Assembly (NCBI GenBank): GCA_024644405.1
Contig: JAHELC010000002.1
Span: 62,001 to 126,000, forward strand
Direction of reading: 5' to 3'
Length of the DNA: 64,000 nt
From: Nitrospinaceae bacterium
GTDB taxonomy: Bacteria; Nitrospinota; Nitrospinia; Nitrospinales; Nitrospinaceae
The position numbers were made by a program, and so were the translations under genes. The notes below the pieces were generated by a model that saw only the letters and a program-made list of their open reading frames with translations, did no database searches and was not told the DNA's origin. Below, one piece after another: positions 42,521 through 51,792 of this stretch (positions are counted from its first letter, which is position 1; each line of letters begins with the position of its first letter).

Positions 42521-43186
42521 TCATGCCGCAGGTTTGGTATTCAGAAAATGCAAGTATATTTCAAACTTCTGCACCGGTACGTTTTCCATCCATTCTCTTT
42601 TCGACGTATGGAGCACTATCGCATCAATGTAAGGCAGGGCTCTTAATTGCTCCAGGAAATGAACGATCTGTCGATCATCGATCCCCACACCCTTCAACTC
42701 AATAAATTTATCGTCAGACACTTCCTGTTGATTTTTTTTCCTGCCCCGTTTTTTTTGTTTCGATTTTTCATCATAAGAAATAAAGAGAAACGGGATTTCC
42801 TTCTCCTCAATCTTTTCCAGGTTCATTTGCTCAACCGACGTCATCCAAACGCCTTCAGGAACCGCCTGACCCATATCTTCCAGAAATTCAGTCGTCCGGG
42901 CTTGATTCGATCGTAATTTATCGATTCCCGTTATGATTTTTTGATACTGTTGCTGCTCCTTTTTCAGTTGCTGGACCGCGTTATAGTCCGGAGTTGCAGC
43001 CGCAACCTGGGTCTCGACTTCAGCCAAATTACTTTCTGTATTCCAGATCAGCATTTTTTGGAACATCCAGACCCCGCAACCCAGGAGCAGGGAGATCATG
43101 CCGACTGCCGCCACCATGGTCAGCTGTTTCTGGATTCCGACTTCCCGGATAATTCTCTTATAATCGTATAAATTGATCGTAATCAT
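42521..43186 (-). CDS. pilN: Type IV pilus inner-membrane protein PilN
   Basis: A 221-aa protein. The N-terminus MITINLYDYKR is a variant of the INLLPYR motif with which PilN binds PilM. One membrane helix (about 23-45) and a coiled-coil follow, then a periplasmic domain with a Lys/Arg-rich insert (KSKQKKRGRKKNQQ) at about 140-155. The FIELKGVGIDDRQIVHFLEQL segment is typical of the domain. Its ATG overlaps the pilM stop by four bases. The basic insert is unusual for PilN and could contact peptidoglycan or lipid. Confidence 0.88.
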   Translation of the reverse strand: MITINLYDYKRIIREVGIQKQLTMVAAVGMISLLLGCGVWMFQKMLIWNTESNLAEVETQVAAATPDYNAVQQLKKEQQQYQKIITGIDKLRSNQARTTEFLEDMGQAVPEGVWMTSVEQMNLEKIEEKEIPFLFISYDEKSKQKKRGRKKNQQEVSDDKFIELKGVGIDDRQIVHFLEQLRALPYIDAIVLHTSKREWMENVPVQKFEIYLHFLNTKPAA

Positions 43187-44262
43187 ATATAGTCAAACCT
43201 TCTTGTTGCGAGACCGATGGCCACGGTAGCCATAGGAGCCATTTGACCCAGGCTCTGCGCATCGAATTTTCTTGATCCCAATCGAACTGCTTCCATAGGA
43301 TTAAATATTTCCACCGGCACTCCCAGCCGGTCTGCCAGGAATCCATCCACCCCTGGAATCATCGCCCCACCGCCGCAAAGAAAGGCCTGTTCCACCTGAC
43401 TGTTGGAGGTGGTGCTGAAGAACTCGAATGACTTGTGGAGTTCATCCAGAATGGGCTCGAAGGATTCGATGATCGCTTCAATGATCTCTTCCTTCTCCGC
43501 TCCTTCGGGAATGGCACCGACCTTGATGTTTTCTGACTCACGGTATTCCAATTCATATTTTTCCATCAGTGTGTTGGTACAAGCGTCCTGACCGACAGGA
43601 ATGTCCCGAGTGTAAGAAGTCACACCATCCATCAGAATATTGAGATGGGTGAAAGCTCCTCCCAGATCAATAATGGCCACGGAACCCATATCCTGCAGGT
43701 TTCTGGAGATGTTAATGGCATTCACCATGGCAAAAACATCCAAATCAATAATGACCGGCTTGAGCCCCGCCGCCGTCAACACGTTGGAGCGGCTGTCGAT
43801 AATTTCATTCTGGACCGCGACCAGAAGAATTTCCTGCTTTTCCTCTTCTTCCTCCAGTTCGTGCTCTTCCAGAGTGGGAGTCCCTTCTAAAATCTGAAAG
43901 TCGATTCGAACATCATCGATGTCGAAGGGAATATATTGTTCCGCTTCCTGGGGAATAAATTCCTCCAATTCCTCTTGGTTCATCATAGGAACTTTGATTT
44001 TTTTGATCATCACCGCCTCGCCGGCCACTGAGGCCACCGCGTAGGGCGTATCCATATCCTCCGCTTTGACCAGACGGGCCAAGGCATCGACCACATGATC
44101 CTCGTCCTGCACCACCCCTTCGATGACCGACTCGGATTCCAAAGGCATCACTCCAAAATTCAATAACTCGTATTTGCCCGGAGTTCCCATCAAACGACCC
44201 ACCTTGATGGAATTTGACCCGATATCGACTGCGAGTAGTGGTGTTTTGGCTGAAAGAAACAT
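43183..44262 (-). CDS. pilM: Type IV pilus assembly ATPase-like protein PilM
   Basis: A 359-aa actin-fold protein on the cytoplasmic side of the pilus machine. The ATG at 44262 has AGGAG 7 bases upstream; a TTG one codon earlier is less likely. The nucleotide fold shows LAVDIGSNSIKVGRL at the start, VAIIDLGGAFTHLNIL in the middle and AFLCGGGAMIPGVDGFL near the end. It binds the PilN tail. First gene of pilM-N-O-P-Q-aroB, with 244 bases of upstream sequence to the XRE regulator. Confidence 0.95.
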   Translation of the reverse strand: MFLSAKTPLLAVDIGSNSIKVGRLMGTPGKYELLNFGVMPLESESVIEGVVQDEDHVVDALARLVKAEDMDTPYAVASVAGEAVMIKKIKVPMMNQEELEEFIPQEAEQYIPFDIDDVRIDFQILEGTPTLEEHELEEEEEKQEILLVAVQNEIIDSRSNVLTAAGLKPVIIDLDVFAMVNAINISRNLQDMGSVAIIDLGGAFTHLNILMDGVTSYTRDIPVGQDACTNTLMEKYELEYRESENIKVGAIPEGAEKEEIIEAIIESFEPILDELHKSFEFFSTTSNSQVEQAFLCGGGAMIPGVDGFLADRLGVPVEIFNPMEAVRLGSRKFDAQSLGQMAPMATVAIGLATRRFDYI

Positions 44263-44506
44263 CAATTAACTCCTAAATTCTGCCTTTTAAGTTCGTACTT
44301 TAAATCTGAAACTTCCATTTTTTAATGGCTCCTTTTCAGGATGCCCGCAGTGAACGGTGTTCTTCTGCATAAATAATGGATCTTCACCTACCAAATCTTT
44401 TTTGATCGCCTGGATGCTTTACTGGCCAAGTAAATAATCCACAGGGATCAAGCTGAAGCTGAATGGAATTGACTCCTCCAAGAAAACCCCAAACCGTCGT
44501 ACTTGC

Positions 44507-44752
44507 TTACTTCTTCACCCTGCTCTTTTTATTTTTAGTCCCAGTACCCGATTGGTCCAGAAATATCTTGGACCGGTCACCCAACTTGTACCCCAAGGCT
44601 AAAATTATCTTGCGCTTGGTGTCCAAACGACAATCGTTCCCCTTCTCGATCCGGTCGATGGTTTGCACGGTGACACTGGCCTTACGGGCCAGTTCCGCCT
44701 TGCTCATCATCTTGGATTCGCGAATTGTGCGAACATTGTTGAATTGGGACAC
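44507..44752 (-). CDS. Small XRE-family DNA-binding regulator
   Basis: An 81-aa protein. A GTG at 44752 is preferred because GGAGG lies 8 bases upstream; the open frame reaches 44767. The HTH runs from about 17 to 45 (KAELARKASVTVQTIDRIEKG), followed by LDTKRKIILALGY and a basic tail (KNKKSRVKK). It is the next gene upstream of pilM on the same strand, 244 bases away, so it could regulate or be cotranscribed with the pilus operon. It is not clearly related to the XRE protein at 51793. Confidence 0.82.
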   Translation of the reverse strand: MSQFNNVRTIRESKMMSKAELARKASVTVQTIDRIEKGNDCRLDTKRKIILALGYKLGDRSKIFLDQSGTGTKNKKSRVKK

Positions 44753-45153
44753 TCGACTCCCCTCCAAAATTCTTAATGGGATGTGTTGCCTAGATTCTCT
44801 AACTAACTGTTTTTGTTACTGGATATTCTCAATATAAGGGAACTCATATTAAGAGTCAATAACATTTTGAAATTTAATAATATAGAGTGTTTAATCCATC
44901 AAATTATCTGTTAATTACTATAAATTTAATTGAATGATTTTAAACAGTCAGTCTCCGTTTCCTCCTATAAAACAGGGCTGAAACGGGAGGGGCCACTGAA
45001 AAAAGTTATTTCAAAAAAAATTTCCGCTTGCAGCCCAAACAGCCCTCGATCACTCCCCGAATTAGACTCTTTCTTTCAAATATTTATAACGCAATTGGAG
45101 CTCTGTGAATTCCCGTTTGGATAATCCGGAAATTTTGGTAAAATCCAGACCTT
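44753..45153. other. 401-base AT-rich divergent gap
   Basis: This gap lies between the XRE gene and miaB. It is strongly AT-rich from about 44800 to 44940 and contains no convincing gene. It presumably holds both promoters. A TAAAAT box ends nine bases before the miaB ATG (45139-45144), which would give a nearly leaderless miaB transcript, but its -35 match (TTGGAT) is poor. Confidence 0.4.
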
Positions 45154-46485
45154 ATGAAACAAGTCTATATGGAAACCTTCGGATGCCAAATGAACGTGGC
45201 CGATACCGACCGCATGGAACTTTTATTGTTCCAGTCGGGATACCTGCGTACCGCGCATGTGGAAGACGCCGATCTGGTACTCGTAAATACTTGTTCTATA
45301 AGGGAGAAAGCCGAACAAAAGGTGTTTTCCCTGTTTGGGGGACTCAAACCCTTGAAACAAGCCAATCCCGATCTCATCCTGGGGGTGGCGGGCTGTCTGG
45401 CCCAGCAGGAACAATCCGCTTTAATGGCCCGGATGCCTTACCTGGATTTCATCATCGGACCCGACGCCGTCGAGTCCATCCAGCACATCGTCCACCGCAT
45501 CCATCAAGGGGAAGGACCGGTGGTCTGGACGGAGTTTGATGCTCGGAAAAACTATTCCATACCGGAACAACCTCTGGTTAAAGATTCGGGTCCCAGCGCT
45601 TTCGTCAACATCATCAAGGGATGCGACAAGTTTTGCAGTTTCTGCGTAGTCCCTTATACCCGGGGGCGTGAAAAGTCGCGGGAAGCCGGGGAGATTTATG
45701 CGGAAATCCGGCAGTGGGTGGATCACGGCGCGAAGGAGATCATTCTCCTCGGTCAGAACGTCAACGCCTATGGCAAACGGGGCCTGGACCATCCGGTGGC
45801 TTTTCACGAACTGCTGTACGGGATTGCGGAAATCGAAGGCGTGGAGCGCTTACGGTTCACCACCAGTCATCCGATGGATTTCACCCGCGAGTTGATCCAG
45901 GCTTACTGCGACATCGATATCCTCATGAACCATCTGCATCTCCCGGTCCAGAGTGGAAGCAACCGCATCCTGGAATTGATGCGCCGGAGCCATACCATTG
46001 AATGGTATCTGGACCTCATCGCACAGCTGAAAAGCGAAGTGCCGGATATTGCTTTATCAACGGATGTCATTGTCGGCTTTCCCGGAGAGACCCGGCAGGA
46101 GTTTGAAGACACTCTGAAACTAATGGAACAGGTGGGTTTCAACAACAGTTATATGTTCGCTTACAGTCCCCGGCCCAATACCCCGGCATTGGACATGGTG
46201 GATGATATTCCCCATGAAGAAAAGCAGGAACGCCTCCAGGAAACCATTCAGCTGCAAAACCGTCTCACCGAGGAAAACGGTCGTGCGTTTCTGGGCCGGG
46301 AGGTTGAAGTGCTGATAGAAAATGTGACCTCGCGCAAGGGCATGTCGTTCAAGGGCCGTAATCCGCATTACTGGTCGGTGGTATTTAAAGGTGGGGAGGA
46401 TTGTCTGAAGCCGGGTGACGTCACCCGCGTTCGGGTGGAAGAGATCAGCGGTCATGTGTTGCGGGGAAGCTGGGCGGGTCAGTAA
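45154..46485 (+). CDS. miaB: tRNA-2-methylthio-N6-dimethylallyladenosine synthase
   Basis: A 443-aa radical-SAM methylthiotransferase that adds ms2 to i6A37 of tRNAs reading U-starting codons. The auxiliary cluster uses C11, C47 and C81 (FGCQMN, VNTCSIREKAE, GCLAQQ). The radical-SAM cluster uses C157, C161 and C164 (GCDKFCSFCVVPYTRGREKSR region). The C-terminal TRAM domain starts near 375. The length is normal. No Shine-Dalgarno site is visible. Its 3' end overlaps the convergent unknown gene by 7 bases, so the two stop codons interlock. Confidence 0.96.
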   Translation: MKQVYMETFGCQMNVADTDRMELLLFQSGYLRTAHVEDADLVLVNTCSIREKAEQKVFSLFGGLKPLKQANPDLILGVAGCLAQQEQSALMARMPYLDFIIGPDAVESIQHIVHRIHQGEGPVVWTEFDARKNYSIPEQPLVKDSGPSAFVNIIKGCDKFCSFCVVPYTRGREKSREAGEIYAEIRQWVDHGAKEIILLGQNVNAYGKRGLDHPVAFHELLYGIAEIEGVERLRFTTSHPMDFTRELIQAYCDIDILMNHLHLPVQSGSNRILELMRRSHTIEWYLDLIAQLKSEVPDIALSTDVIVGFPGETRQEFEDTLKLMEQVGFNNSYMFAYSPRPNTPALDMVDDIPHEEKQERLQETIQLQNRLTEENGRAFLGREVEVLIENVTSRKGMSFKGRNPHYWSVVFKGGEDCLKPGDVTRVRVEEISGHVLRGSWAGQ

Positions 46486-47927
46486 ACGCCCAACCGGTAA
46501 AAGATAGTCTCTTCCAGATAATCCAGATTGGGTTGAACCATCTGCAGGGCCAGACGCAAATCATGAATGGTTTTGAGATCGGGCGGTTCGGGGCGGTCCG
46601 ACAAATGATGCAATCCTTCCATACAAAAACCATCCAGGTCCGCCATGTGTTCCAGAACTTCTTCAGGTAAATCTTCCAGACACACTTCCTGGGCTTCGAT
46701 ATACCGCAGCATCTCAATCAGGCGCAATTTCATGTAAACGATCTTGTTGCGCAGCTGGGCTATCAGCCGGGACTCCGGACCTTTCAATTCATCGCAGATG
46801 AGGTTCAACAGTTTGCGCAACATCCGATAAAAAGCCTGGTGTTGTTTCTGGTCGTAAAAACAATCCTTCTTCGCTCCGAATAACAGATCGAACACCGCTT
46901 CCAGGTCGAATTCCTCCGTGCCCATCATGGAATAGAGGATGGCCTTGAATTCCTTTTCAGAAAATGCCAGACCCATGTCCTCAAAAATTTCCTGTAGCGA
47001 TCCGGTGCGTCCCTGCGGGGTCTGATGCACGCTCTCCAGAGCATAGGGTTTGATCGGGGAATCCCCGTCCAACGCCAAATAAACGCCGGCATCTTCGTTG
47101 CGCATCACGGTTATTTTTTGCATCGATTCCACAAACGCAGTCAACGAAAATGCGGGCATTTGAAGCAAACCGGCGTCCAGATGGAACAACCCCTGCAACA
47201 TTTGTTTTTCCAAAGACAACGCCGAGTCCTCTGCGCCACCCAGCTTTTTCACCAACTCGTCTTCAAGGGCGATATGCAGGGACCGGGCCCTCAACCGGTT
47301 GGCGCTCCACAGGGCTACGGGGTACGCGTCAATGGAATAGATCCCCCGGTAATAGTCGACCAGACGCACCCGCAGCCGGTCTTCCGGGTGAAATTCCAAC
47401 TGAGCCAGCAAATCCCGGAGATCCCAGACGGTCAGTTTTAGAGTGCTTTTTCCGGGCATCCACTGGTTGACCTTGATCTGGTAAGGGAAATGTTTTTCAT
47501 GCGAGTACTGGTAATGATTGATGACCTCCTCAATAAAAAACGATTGCTTTTTTTTGGGAATTTCACGGCCACGGGGATCCAGAAAGGTCAGCTCATCCTC
47601 TTCCAGGTCCGGAGAAATGAAAGGCGCCAGGTGGTGGCCGGGAATCATCCGCTGGTGTTGCAGTTCCGCCTTCCCCAGTTGAATTTCCAGGGGAATATGT
47701 CCGATGCGATCCAACACCGCCTGATACGGCAGGTAGCTCTCGCCGGTGACCTCGATCACATGGGAATGGTTTGTCAAAGTCTGTTTCAGATGGTCCAGCG
47801 TCGCGGGCGCAATACGGCGGCGCCAGTGTTTTTGGATGGCTTCGATATACTCATCGACCGAAAACGGTTCACGGGATTCGCGGATCAGGTTTTCGGCCAG
47901 TGTTTGAAGTGTCAATTTATGGGGCAT
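46479..47927 (-). CDS. Unrecognised 482-aa protein with winged-helix-like N-terminus
   Basis: I do not recognise this family. Residues 5-75 look like a short helical DNA-binding-type domain (LAENLIRESREPFSVDEYIEAI, then TLDHLKQTLTNHSHVIEV). The centre is mixed, with ILF-type hydrophobic strands (STLKLTVWDLRDLLAQL, YRGIYSIDAYPVAL). The last 150 residues are helical and acidic, with few charged motifs that suggest catalysis. No signal peptide or membrane helix is seen, so it is cytoplasmic. Codon use looks like its neighbours. It stands alone on this strand, overlapping the miaB end by 7 bases, with 280 bases upstream. Confidence 0.7.
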   Translation of the reverse strand: MPHKLTLQTLAENLIRESREPFSVDEYIEAIQKHWRRRIAPATLDHLKQTLTNHSHVIEVTGESYLPYQAVLDRIGHIPLEIQLGKAELQHQRMIPGHHLAPFISPDLEEDELTFLDPRGREIPKKKQSFFIEEVINHYQYSHEKHFPYQIKVNQWMPGKSTLKLTVWDLRDLLAQLEFHPEDRLRVRLVDYYRGIYSIDAYPVALWSANRLRARSLHIALEDELVKKLGGAEDSALSLEKQMLQGLFHLDAGLLQMPAFSLTAFVESMQKITVMRNEDAGVYLALDGDSPIKPYALESVHQTPQGRTGSLQEIFEDMGLAFSEKEFKAILYSMMGTEEFDLEAVFDLLFGAKKDCFYDQKQHQAFYRMLRKLLNLICDELKGPESRLIAQLRNKIVYMKLRLIEMLRYIEAQEVCLEDLPEEVLEHMADLDGFCMEGLHHLSDRPEPPDLKTIHDLRLALQMVQPNLDYLEETIFYRLGVY

Positions 47928-48126
47928 GGGGACGATGGACTCGGGTCAGATTAAAAGAAATGGGTGCAAAAAAACGGGAACCGGTGTCCCCTCTGCCAGG
48001 TGGGTATAACGGTGCGCCTGGAATCAGGCTTCGAGCTCTATCTGTCGGAATCTTAACATAAACCGGCGGGGGCGCAAACCCTTTATTAAGCCTTTGTAAA
48101 ATATCCCTGGGAAGTTCGAAAGGGGC

Positions 48127-48155
48127 TTGATTTTACTCCGGCAACTCAGTAAATT
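48127..48155 (+). promoter_or_regulatory. Possible sigma-70 promoter for the 88-aa gene
   Basis: TTGATT-N17-TAAATT, four of six matches per hexamer at ideal spacing. It would start transcription near 48162, about 46 bases before the ATG at 48208. Confidence 0.4.
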
Positions 48156-48207
48156 GAGAGACAAAAATCACCCCAAAAATTCCATCGTTTTGATAAGGAG
48201 TTTAGCA

Positions 48208-48474
48208 ATGGAAAATCAGGATCATCAACACAATATTGAAATCAGCTACCGCAAAATTTTCGCCCGCCTGAACACCCGTAAAAAATTCGCCATCCAATCG
48301 ATCGAAGGCACCACCGTCACCGTCGAACAGGATGAGGAAATCTGCGGCCAGAAAGAACCGCGAGTGTTTGTGTTTAACACCGAAAAAGAGCTGGAACAGT
48401 TTGTCACGCAGGAAAATCAGTTTGAACGGGATATCAATTCGCAGTTGTCCGGCGACAGCATGCCTTATCGTTAA
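48208..48474 (+). CDS. Small hypothetical protein (88 aa)
   Basis: The ATG at 48208 has AAGGAG 7 bases upstream, which supports a real gene. The protein is soluble, acidic and rich in Glu/Gln (TVEQDEEICGQKEPRVFVF, TEKELEQFVTQENQFE). A predicted beta-rich centre is followed by a helix. A single Cys is present. I do not recognise a family. It is flanked by divergent and convergent genes, so it is a single-gene unit. Confidence 0.65.
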   Translation: MENQDHQHNIEISYRKIFARLNTRKKFAIQSIEGTTVTVEQDEEICGQKEPRVFVFNTEKELEQFVTQENQFERDINSQLSGDSMPYR

Positions 48475-48587
48475 CCCTCCTGCCCGGAGGGGGAACTGGC
48501 TCAACGTTGCCGACAATAGAATATCATTGAGCGCAAATGATAATTACCTTTGGCGATTCGCCGCCCAGTGTAACGCTGGTACTCTGG

Positions 48588-49844
48588 TTAGAGGGCGAAT
48601 TTTTTGAGGACCAGGGCCGAGTTCTTGGATCCGAATGAAATGCAGTTGCTGATCGCCACCTGAACGGCCTGTTCCCGGCTTTCGTTGGCAATGTAATCCA
48701 TATCGCAATCCGGATCCGGATTTTCCATATTGATGGTCGGCGACAACACCCCGTCCCGCAATGAAAGCGAAGTCACCACCGTTCCCAATGCTCCCGAAGC
48801 TCCCTGGGGATGCCCCACCATGGATTTGGTAGAACTGACCGGCACCTTCATGGCGTGTCCGTTCAACGCTCCCTTAACCGCCATCGTCTCGATCTTGTCG
48901 TTGATCACGGTCGAAGTGCCGTGGAAATTGATGTATTGCACCTCGTTCTCATTAATGCGAGCGTCTTTCATGGCCAGTAGCAGCGCGCGGGTGGATTGCC
49001 GGCCGTCCGGCATGATGGCCACCCGGTGATAGGCATCGCAGGTAGTTCCATATCCGATAACTTCCGCATAGATCGGAGCGTTCCGCTTTTTCGCGTGCTC
49101 CAGTTCCTCCATCACCAGCATCCAGCTGCCCTCGGCCAGCACAAAACCTTCCCGGTCGCGGTTGAAAGGCCGCGAGCCGCGCGCGGGCTCTTCGTTGAAA
49201 TTCACCGGATTGGCCCGCATGCGTTGAAAACCCGTCATCATGGCCGGAGTCACGCAGGACTCCACTCCGCCGGTCAGCATCCAATCCTCCTGCCCGGAAC
49301 GAATGGCATTGAAGGCGTATCCCATCGCATCCGTCGAGCTGGTACATCCGTTGGAGATCACATGACTGCGGCCCTGGAGTCCGAAGAACATGGATATCTC
49401 ACTGGACAGCATGCCCACCAGCGCATTTGAAATGGCATAGGGGCTGATTTTGTGGAATTCCTCGGCAAAATAATGACCAAACTGCTTTTCCGAAAAGTCG
49501 AAGCCCGAGCCGCCGGTGCCTATCAGCACACCCAGACTTTCGAAATCCTCCTCGTCGAACTCATCGAGCTCGATTCCAGCATCCTTTAACGCCTCCTTTG
49601 CCGCCGCCACGCCCAGAGGCACCGTCCGCGGAAGCTTTTTCATATCGGCCTCGGAATAATAGTCACCCGGATCAAAGTCCTGCACTTGTCCGGCGATCTG
49701 GCAGTCCAGTCCCGAAGGATCAAAACTGCTGATGCGGCGTATGCCGCTGACTCCATTACAGGTGTTTTCCCAAAATTGTTTTTTGCCCGAGCCATTGGGA
49801 CTCATCACTCCCAACCCGGTAAAGACAACTCGTCTTGTCATCAT
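48588..49844 (-). CDS. Beta-ketoacyl-ACP synthase (KAS I/II family)
   Basis: A 418-aa condensing enzyme of fatty-acid or polyketide-type chain extension. An ATG at 49844 with AGGA 6 bases upstream gives MMTRRVVFTGLG; the open frame extends further without support. The Cys-His-His triad is complete: Cys167 (SNGCTSST), His308 (NFHGTST) and His345 (SMVGHPQGASGAL). The nucleophile region reads GCTSSTDA rather than the usual ACATS of FabF, and no ACP or ketoreductase gene is adjacent. It may serve a secondary lipid or pigment pathway rather than housekeeping synthesis. Divergent from nagZ. Confidence 0.9.
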   Translation of the reverse strand: MMTRRVVFTGLGVMSPNGSGKKQFWENTCNGVSGIRRISSFDPSGLDCQIAGQVQDFDPGDYYSEADMKKLPRTVPLGVAAAKEALKDAGIELDEFDEEDFESLGVLIGTGGSGFDFSEKQFGHYFAEEFHKISPYAISNALVGMLSSEISMFFGLQGRSHVISNGCTSSTDAMGYAFNAIRSGQEDWMLTGGVESCVTPAMMTGFQRMRANPVNFNEEPARGSRPFNRDREGFVLAEGSWMLVMEELEHAKKRNAPIYAEVIGYGTTCDAYHRVAIMPDGRQSTRALLLAMKDARINENEVQYINFHGTSTVINDKIETMAVKGALNGHAMKVPVSSTKSMVGHPQGASGALGTVVTSLSLRDGVLSPTINMENPDPDCDMDYIANESREQAVQVAISNCISFGSKNSALVLKKFAL

Positions 49845-50052
49845 GCTGTGTCCTGAAAATCCTTTGCTATTACTATTTTTACAAAGTTTATCACACCGTT
49901 TTCGCGCCGGACAAAACAAAATCCAGTGGACTCCGAACAGCCCGTTGAGGCTTCCTGACGGGCGTCCGGTAACAATTTGAAAAATACCGGATTGATGCTA
50001 CCCTGTTGCGGTTGAATTTGATTTTTACTTTGCTTCCCGGAGTTATTCCCAC

Positions 50053-51147
50053 TTGAACCCACCGGCTACCATTCCCGAAATGACCGGCCAGATGATCATG
50101 GCCGGATTCGAAGGCACCGCCCTGACCCCGGAAACCGAGGACCTGGTCCGCAACCACCATGTCGGCGGGTTGATCCTGTTCAGCCGCAACTATGAAAACC
50201 CGGAGCAGTTGCACACTCTCATCCGGGACCTTCAGGACGTGGCAACTTCTACATCGACCGGACAGCCCTTGTTTATTTCAGTCGACCAGGAAGGCGGCCG
50301 GGTGGCCCGGCTGACGGAGCCATTCACAAAATATCCGCCGCTGTGTTGTTTGGGCCATGCGCAATCGGAATCGCTGGCTTACCGGTTCGGCCAATCGCTG
50401 GCGGCCGAACTGGTGGATGTGGGAATCAATATGGATTACGCTCCCGTGCTGGATGTGCATACCAATCCGGAAAATCCCATTATCGGCGACCGCGCCATTG
50501 CTTCCGATCCGGATACGGTGGCGAGGCTGGCCAACTCGTTTATCAGGGGATTTAAGGATAAAGGCATGATCCCCGTGGGAAAACATTTCCCCGGTCATGG
50601 CGATACCCATCTGGATTCGCATCTGGATCTGCCTACGGTCACAAGGGATGCCGCCACTCTGGAAGCGGTGGAACTGGTCCCTTTCCGGGAAACCATCGCC
50701 CAGGGCCTGGAGGTGATCATGACCGCACATGTGATCTATACCGCCTGGGACAAAAAAAATACCGCAACTTTTTCCAAAACGATTCTACAGGATATTTTGC
50801 GGCAGAAGTTGGGATTCCAGGGAGTGATCATGTCCGACGATCTGGAAATGAAAGCGGTAGAAAATTACTTTCCCTTCGACGCGTTTCCCCGCATGGGTGT
50901 CGAAGCCGGATTGGATATGTTTCTAATCTGCAACAGCGTGGAAAAGGTTAAGACTTTGCACGACCAGTTGATTCGGGACGTCGACAATGGAGCGATTCCC
51001 ACCGCTCCGATTCAACAATCCGTGGAGCGGATTCTCCATTTGAAGAAAAATCTTACCCCTCCTCCCACCCATCCTCCCAATCCGGCATACTGGCAGGAAA
51101 TTCATGCGCCTCTCGCCAACGAACTGCAATCTCATCTTCCGGATTGA
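50053..51147 (+). CDS. nagZ: Beta-N-acetylhexosaminidase, GH3 (NagZ type)
   Basis: A 364-aa cytoplasmic glycosidase that removes GlcNAc from recycled muropeptides. The start is a TTG at 50053, with CGGAG about 11 bases upstream; an ATG at 50080 is an alternative. The GH3 core has ISVDQEGGRVARL at 75-87, KHFPGHGDTHLDSH at 177-190 (the flexible catalytic loop with His182) and MSDDLEM with the nucleophile Asp262. It has only the first GH3 domain, as NagZ does, and no signal peptide. Confidence 0.92.
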   Translation: MNPPATIPEMTGQMIMAGFEGTALTPETEDLVRNHHVGGLILFSRNYENPEQLHTLIRDLQDVATSTSTGQPLFISVDQEGGRVARLTEPFTKYPPLCCLGHAQSESLAYRFGQSLAAELVDVGINMDYAPVLDVHTNPENPIIGDRAIASDPDTVARLANSFIRGFKDKGMIPVGKHFPGHGDTHLDSHLDLPTVTRDAATLEAVELVPFRETIAQGLEVIMTAHVIYTAWDKKNTATFSKTILQDILRQKLGFQGVIMSDDLEMKAVENYFPFDAFPRMGVEAGLDMFLICNSVEKVKTLHDQLIRDVDNGAIPTAPIQQSVERILHLKKNLTPPPTHPPNPAYWQEIHAPLANELQSHLPD

Positions 51148-51594
51148 ACTCAACTGAAAATAAAGCAGCCGCCGCGCGTAGAACCGTACAAAAAAATTCT
51201 TTTTTTTTATCCCCATAAAAAACTATATCCCCACTAGCCCAAATTCGATTAACCCAAGAAAATAAGAGTATTGCATAGTAGTCATGGTGATAAATATCCC
51301 TCGATCCCCACTGGAACCCTTGAACCGCCCAGCCAGGGATCGAATCGCCTAACCAATCTTTTATTAGGTAAAATTCCGTAGTTAAGCCACCTGTCGATCA
51401 GCAGGGATTAGATATTCAGGAGCAAAAAGTATACAAACATCTGAAAAAACACCCTAAATTAAGTATTCGAAAAGGTGAATTTTTTTCATCCCTTGATTTC
51501 GGATTACCAATTTTAAAATCAAGTTTGTTAGGGGACGGCGAACTTCCGGTGGGCCCAAGCCCTTTTTTTTTCAGAGGTTTGGAGGATTTTTAAG

Positions 51595-51623
51595 TTGACA
51601 GAGCAACCTAAAAAAACTAAAGT
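51595..51623 (+). promoter_or_regulatory. Sigma-70 promoter upstream of the XRE gene
   Basis: A perfect TTGACA, a 17-base spacer and TAAAGT (four of six). The predicted start near 51630 gives a leader of about 160 bases that runs through the palindrome at 51739. Confidence 0.5.
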
Positions 51624-51738
51624 GTGGCTCTCTTATAAAGGTCGGGAGTCGGCACTATTTGATTGACCTGGAATTTCTGTAATCAAGCCTGCGAAGAAAA
51701 CTGGCTCAAAATGCTTTGATTAAGAAGTACCTAGAATA

Positions 51739-51754
51739 TACCCTATTTAGGGTA
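51739..51754 (+). promoter_or_regulatory. Palindromic operator over a -10 region
   Basis: TACCCTA-TT-TAGGGTA is a perfect 7-base inverted repeat ending 38 bases before the XRE start. Its left arm forms the -10 of a candidate promoter (TTGATT at 51716-51721, 17-base spacer, TACCCT). Such placement is typical of autorepression by an XRE protein. Confidence 0.55.
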
Positions 51755-51792
51755 ATTTGCGACTTTTGAATCTTTTATTGGCGGACCGAACA

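Larger units (their letters stand above)
51148..51792 (+). other. 645-base gap: promoters and possible small RNA, no gene
   Basis: No convincing coding frame is present. At 51560-51580 a short GGGC-CCAA-GCCC hairpin runs into nine T on the plus strand, like the end of a transcript; sequence before it (about 51400-51560) could be a small RNA. A sigma-70 promoter lies at 51595-51623 and a second candidate at 51716-51744, both pointing to the XRE gene. Confidence 0.4.

Noticed and set aside
44262-44506. RpoN or sigma-70 promoter for pilM
   Set aside because: No pair of hexamers or -24/-12 motif with correct spacing was found.
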